The position numbers and the translations under genes are program-made. Source: Thermolongibacillus altinsuensis (GTDB taxonomy: Bacteria > Bacillota > Bacilli > Bacillales > Anoxybacillaceae). From it: a stretch of 64,000 nucleotides of DNA. This document shows, piece after piece, positions 61,028 to 64,000 of the stretch. Numbering within the stretch: the stretch's first letter is position 1; each line of letters begins with the position of its first letter. The notes under the pieces were generated by a model, which saw only the letters and a list, made by a program, of their open reading frames with translations, was not told the origin of the DNA and searched no databases. Where the stretch lies: positions 1-64,000 of the forward strand of contig NZ_SLUL01000011.1 of the NCBI RefSeq assembly GCF_004341205.1, given 5' to 3'.

Positions 61028-62296
61028 GTGAAGAAGAAGTATGTTGCGCTTGCCGCAGCGGCGGCGCTTGCGCTGACAAGTTTTGTTGTGCCTGCTCTTG
61101 CGGTGACGAACCGCGACATTCAACAAAAACAAAGTGAAATTCATGCCGTAAAGAGAAAACAATCGGCCGTACAAAGCGAAATGAATCAAGCGCAACAAGA
61201 AATCAATCGTTTGCAAAATGAGCAAGCGAAGGCAGCGGCTGAAATCAAGCGCTTAGATTTAGCGGTTGAAGAAACGAACGGAAAAATTCGGATGAAGCGC
61301 CAAGATGTTGAAGCAACCAAACAAGCGATTGCGACGTTACAGCGCGAAATTGCCGAATTGAAAGCGCGCATTGAGCGCCGTAACGAATTGTTGAAAGAGA
61401 GAGCGCGCTCCTTGCAAGAAAGCGGTGGAGTTGTTAGCTATTTGGATGTATTATTAGGAGCGCAAAGCTTTAGTGATTTTATCGATCGCATGAGCGCGGT
61501 TGCGACCATTTTTGAAGCGGATCGACAAATTATTAAAGAACAAGAAGCGGATAAAGCATTAAAAGAAGAAAAAGAGAAACAACTTCATGATAACCTTTCG
61601 AAACTAGAACAGAGCTTAAAAGAATTAGAGCAGCTCAAACAGACATTAAATGAACAAATCGCGGCGAAAGAACGTTTAATGGCGCAGTTGAAAGAACAAG
61701 AAAAACATGAGCACGAGAAAAAGTTAGCATTGCAAGAAGAAAAAGAATTGCTTGAAAAACAAGAAGCGGCGATGAGAACACAATTACAAGAGCTTATCCG
61801 CAGAAAAAAAGCAGAGGAAGCAGCACGCAAAAAGGCGCCTTCTAGCCGCGGGTCATCCGCAAGCGTATCTTCTGCAGGCTTGCCGCCTGTCACAAGCGGA
61901 GCGTTTATGCGTCCTGCGAATGGACCGATTACATCCACGTTTGGCCCGCGCTGGGGAGAATTCCATGCCGGCATTGACATCGGCAAACGCGGTTCCGATG
62001 TTCCAGTCGTTGCGGCGGCGGATGGTTACGTATTCCGTTCCTATTATTCTGAAAGCTACGGCAACGTTATTTTTATCACGCACTACATTGATGGCCAATT
62101 GTATACAACCGTTTATGCTCACTTAGAGTCACGGCTTGTCGGTGAAGGTCAATTTGTCAACAAAGGACAACTCATTGGCTACATGGGCAACACCGGTTAC
62201 TCCACTGGTCCTCACTTACACTTTGAACTGCATCGCGGCCCATGGAACGCCGCAAAATCCAATGCCGTTAACCCAATGGCGTATATTCCGTTTTAA
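61028..62296 (+). CDS. Secreted coiled-coil M23 peptidase (EnvC/PcsB-like FtsEX effector)
   Basis: A 422-residue protein with a signal peptide (about 1-26), a long coiled coil (about 28-265), a Ser-rich linker (APSSRGSSASVSSAG) and a LytM/M23 domain (about 290-420). Zinc ligands: HAGIDIG and HLHFE; the second active-site His is in TVYAHL. Domain order and position directly behind ftsX match hydrolases switched on by FtsEX. In B. subtilis the FtsEX target is CwlO (an NlpC/P60 enzyme encoded elsewhere), so this one may be an additional or alternative effector. It starts at GTG 61028 behind AAAGGAGAGGGG. Confidence 0.9.
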   Translation: MKKKYVALAAAAALALTSFVVPALAVTNRDIQQKQSEIHAVKRKQSAVQSEMNQAQQEINRLQNEQAKAAAEIKRLDLAVEETNGKIRMKRQDVEATKQAIATLQREIAELKARIERRNELLKERARSLQESGGVVSYLDVLLGAQSFSDFIDRMSAVATIFEADRQIIKEQEADKALKEEKEKQLHDNLSKLEQSLKELEQLKQTLNEQIAAKERLMAQLKEQEKHEHEKKLALQEEKELLEKQEAAMRTQLQELIRRKKAEEAARKKAPSSRGSSASVSSAGLPPVTSGAFMRPANGPITSTFGPRWGEFHAGIDIGKRGSDVPVVAAADGYVFRSYYSESYGNVIFITHYIDGQLYTTVYAHLESRLVGEGQFVNKGQLIGYMGNTGYSTGPHLHFELHRGPWNAAKSNAVNPMAYIPF

Positions 62297-62328
62297 AAAA
62301 CGGAATAAAAATTAAATATTCAGTAAAA

Positions 62329-62378
62329 AATACACAACTTGTCTAGACTTTAGTTTAAGCAAGTTGTGTATTTTTTTT
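62329..62378 (+). terminator. Strong terminator after the M23 peptidase gene
   Basis: AATACACAACTTG (62329-62341) pairs with CAAGTTGTGTATT (62360-62372), followed by a run of Ts. The loop is long (18 nt). Confidence 0.85.
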
Positions 62379-62459
62379 TAGATAGCGTCAAAAATTTTAT
62401 GAAAACTCATTCCGAGTCATCAATTGAAGGAACATAAATGAAAGCATAAAACCCTATTC

Positions 62460-62638
62460 GCCCTTGGCCAATACTGGCCAAAGGATAAAAAGGGGAAGGG
62501 CGGAAAAAAGGCATATGTAGCAGTCCTTCTATATAGACTCAAGTTGAGTTTCCGACATATCTCATCATGAATAGAAGACTGCTTTTCTGCCATAGGCGGC
62601 AAGAAAAATATTCAGCCTGTTTTACCATGGGGCTGAAT
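62460..62638. repeat. Cluster of inverted repeats in the gap before ahpC
   Basis: The 500-bp gap holds no convincing gene. It contains TTGGCCA-n-TGGCCAA (about 62464-62481), a 13-bp stem AGCAGTC(C)TTCTAT/ATAGAAGACTGCT (62519-62583) with an inner ACTCAA/TTGAGT palindrome, and ATTCAGCC/GGCTGAAT (62609-62638). These may be terminators, an RNA or the remains of a mobile element. Confidence 0.45.
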
Positions 62639-62666
62639 GGTTAACAAAAAAATTCAATCATATTTA

Positions 62667-62720
62667 TTGACAAATAAAACATATTATATAATAATAGATA
62701 TCGAATAATAATTATTATAA
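62667..62720 (+). promoter_or_regulatory. ahpC promoter with PerR-like box
   Basis: A perfect -35 TTGACA (62667-62672) is followed by an AT-rich -10 region (TATAAT at 62687, spacing 14, or overlapping hexamers at better spacing). The PerR-like box TAATAATTATTATAA lies at 62706-62720, where a bound repressor would block transcription. Identical to the box at 159-173. Confidence 0.65.
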
Positions 62721-62796
62721 TTTAATGAATAGTTTTGTGTATATCTTGAGCAAGCTATTCATAATTCTAAAACTATATTTAGGAGGATGATTCATT

Positions 62797-63360
62797 ATGT
62801 CTCTAATTGGAAAACAAGTACAACCATTCAAAGCAAAAGCGTACCACAACGGTAAGTTTATCGATGTTACGGAACAAGACTTTAAAGGTAAATGGAGTGT
62901 AGTTTGCTTCTATCCGGCAGATTTTACATTCGTATGCCCTACTGAACTTGAAGACCTGCAAAATCATTACGCAACTTTAAAAGAACTTGGTGTTGAAGTG
63001 TATTCTGTTTCAACAGATACACATTTCACGCATAAAGCATGGCACGATACGTCCCCAGCAATCAGTAAAATCGAATACATTATGATCGGCGACCCTTCAC
63101 AAAAGCTATCTCGCATGTTCGATGTACTAGATGAAGAAACAGGTCTTGCTCAACGCGGTACTTTCATCATCGATCCAGACGGTGTCATCCAAGCTGTTGA
63201 AATTAATGCTGACGGTATTGGCCGTGATGCAAGCACTCTTATTAACAAAATTAAGGCTGCACAATATGTTCGCAACCATCCAGGTGAAGTTTGCCCAGCT
63301 AAATGGCAAGAAGGTGCTGAGACACTTAAACCAAGCCTTGATCTTGTAGGCAAAATTTAA
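62797..63360 (+). CDS. ahpC: Alkyl hydroperoxide reductase peroxiredoxin subunit AhpC
   Basis: A 187-residue typical 2-Cys peroxiredoxin. Peroxidatic Cys in FTFVCPTE (C47), resolving Cys in GEVCPAKW (about C166). It reduces hydrogen and organic peroxides and is re-reduced by AhpF, encoded 12 bp downstream. Ribosome site TAGGAGGAT. Probably PerR-controlled. Confidence 0.97.
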   Translation: MSLIGKQVQPFKAKAYHNGKFIDVTEQDFKGKWSVVCFYPADFTFVCPTELEDLQNHYATLKELGVEVYSVSTDTHFTHKAWHDTSPAISKIEYIMIGDPSQKLSRMFDVLDEETGLAQRGTFIIDPDGVIQAVEINADGIGRDASTLINKIKAAQYVRNHPGEVCPAKWQEGAETLKPSLDLVGKI

Positions 63361-63372
63361 GGGGAGGCGGCC

Positions 63373-64000
63373 ATGATACTGGATGCAGAAATAAAAGCAC
63401 AATTAGCCCAATATCTGCAATTGATGGAGGATGATGTAGTTCTAAAAGTCAGCGCGGGATCCGATAGCGTTTCCCGCGACATGCTGGCTCTAGTGGATGA
63501 ATTGACCACAATGTCATCCAAAATTAAGGTAGAGAAAACGAAATTGCCGAGAACGCCAAGCTTTAGCGTTAATCGCATCGGCGAAGACACTGGTGTAACG
63601 TTCGCCGGTGTCCCTCTGGGGCACGAGTTTACTTCATTAGTGCTGGCTCTGCTTCAGGTAAGCGGAAGACCTCCAAAAGTTGATCAGAAGATAATTGATC
63701 AAATTAAAAGTATCAAAGGCGAATATCATTTCGAATCTTACATTAGCTTGACATGCCATAATTGCCCGGATGTTGTACAAGCGTTGAATTTGATGAGTAT
63801 ACTGAACCCTGGCATTACACATACGATGATTGATGGTGCGGCCTTCAAGGATGAAGCAGAAAGCAAGGGCATCATGGCAGTTCCGACAGTATTCTTAAAT
63901 GGAGAATTGTTTGGTAGCGGACGGATGTCGCTTGAGGAAATTCTTGCTAAGATGGGAAATGCTCCGGATGCATCGGATTTTGCTGAAAAAGAACCGTTTG
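63373..64000 (+). CDS. ahpF: Alkyl hydroperoxide reductase flavoprotein subunit AhpF (partial, runs off the window)
   Basis: The first 209 residues of AhpF, cut by the window end. The visible part is the N-terminal double-thioredoxin domain (MILDAEIKAQLAQYLQLMEDDVVL) with its redox-active pair in SLTCHNCPDVVQALN and MAVPTVFLNGELFGSGRMS. The FAD/NADH domain lies outside. It passes electrons from NADH to AhpC. Confidence 0.95.
   Translation, partial: MILDAEIKAQLAQYLQLMEDDVVLKVSAGSDSVSRDMLALVDELTTMSSKIKVEKTKLPRTPSFSVNRIGEDTGVTFAGVPLGHEFTSLVLALLQVSGRPPKVDQKIIDQIKSIKGEYHFESYISLTCHNCPDVVQALNLMSILNPGITHTMIDGAAFKDEAESKGIMAVPTVFLNGELFGSGRMSLEEILAKMGNAPDASDFAEKEPF

Noticed and set aside
62420-62602. 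60-residue minus-strand ORF before ahpC
   Set aside because: No ribosome site, it crosses inverted repeats and resembles no family I recognise.

Overview
The window looks like chromosomal DNA of a thermophilic Bacillaceae bacterium, most likely Anoxybacillus or a close relative. This is inferred from protein resemblance and gene order. The backbone (tagO, LCP, yvyE, degS-degU, degV, comFA-comFC, flgM-flgN-flgK-flgL, yviE, fliW, csrA, hag, flaG-fliD-fliS-fliT, hpf, secA, prfB, yvjA, cccB, ftsE-ftsX) follows the well-known Bacillus subtilis degSU-to-ftsX segment. No rRNA, tRNA, CRISPR array or intact insertion sequence was seen.

Layout. 0-3.3 kb: a thiol peroxidase of the glutathione peroxidase type behind a PerR-like box, then a divergent cobalt/nickel ECF transporter (cbiM-cbiQ-cbiO). 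3.4-12 kb: a cell-surface block with a c-di-GMP-I-like RNA leader, an acidic coiled-coil/Ig-like exported protein, four SLH-domain proteins (one subtilase, one amidase, one probable lipoprotein, one almost pure SLH), a SpoIID-like protein and a small secreted coiled coil. 12.2-20.3 kb: wall-polymer priming (tagO, LCP), degS-degU, degV and competence genes comFA/comFC. 20.3-29.6 kb: the late flagellar operon, carrying an additional FliK-like/FlhB-like gene pair and a DUF327 gene, with SigD promoters before flgM and hag. The hag gene is split by a 367-nt group I intron. Splicing of 28373-29068 to 29436-29549 restores a 269-residue flagellin.

29.6-46.8 kb: an AT-rich glycan island with four multi-domain glycosyltransferases, a CDP-deoxysugar pathway (rfbF, rfbG, rfbH, an SDR, a C-methyltransferase and a split transketolase) and the dTDP-L-rhamnose genes rfbA, rfbC, rfbB and rfbD. 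Its place directly behind hag suggests flagellin or surface glycosylation. 47.0-48.6 kb: a single gene of unknown family, made of 74-residue repeats plus a nuclease-like C-terminus, behind a LexA-like site. 48.7-51.9 kb: flaG, fliD, fliS, fliT and an unknown gene. 52-62.3 kb: hpf (SigB-like promoter), secA, prfB (programmed frameshift), yvjA, cccB, ftsE, ftsX and an M23 peptidase. Two paralogous repeat-built coiled-coil genes flank secA-prfB. 62.3-64 kb: ahpC and the start of ahpF behind a second PerR-like box with the same 15 bases as the one at the left end.

The parts most worth a second look are the hag intron, the 74-residue-repeat nuclease-like protein, the branched-sugar pathway with split transketolase, the atypical c-di-GMP-like leader, the tandem Spo0A boxes before the SLH amidase with a possible structured antisense RNA beside them, and the coiled-coil paralogues with 21- and 42-bp internal repeats.
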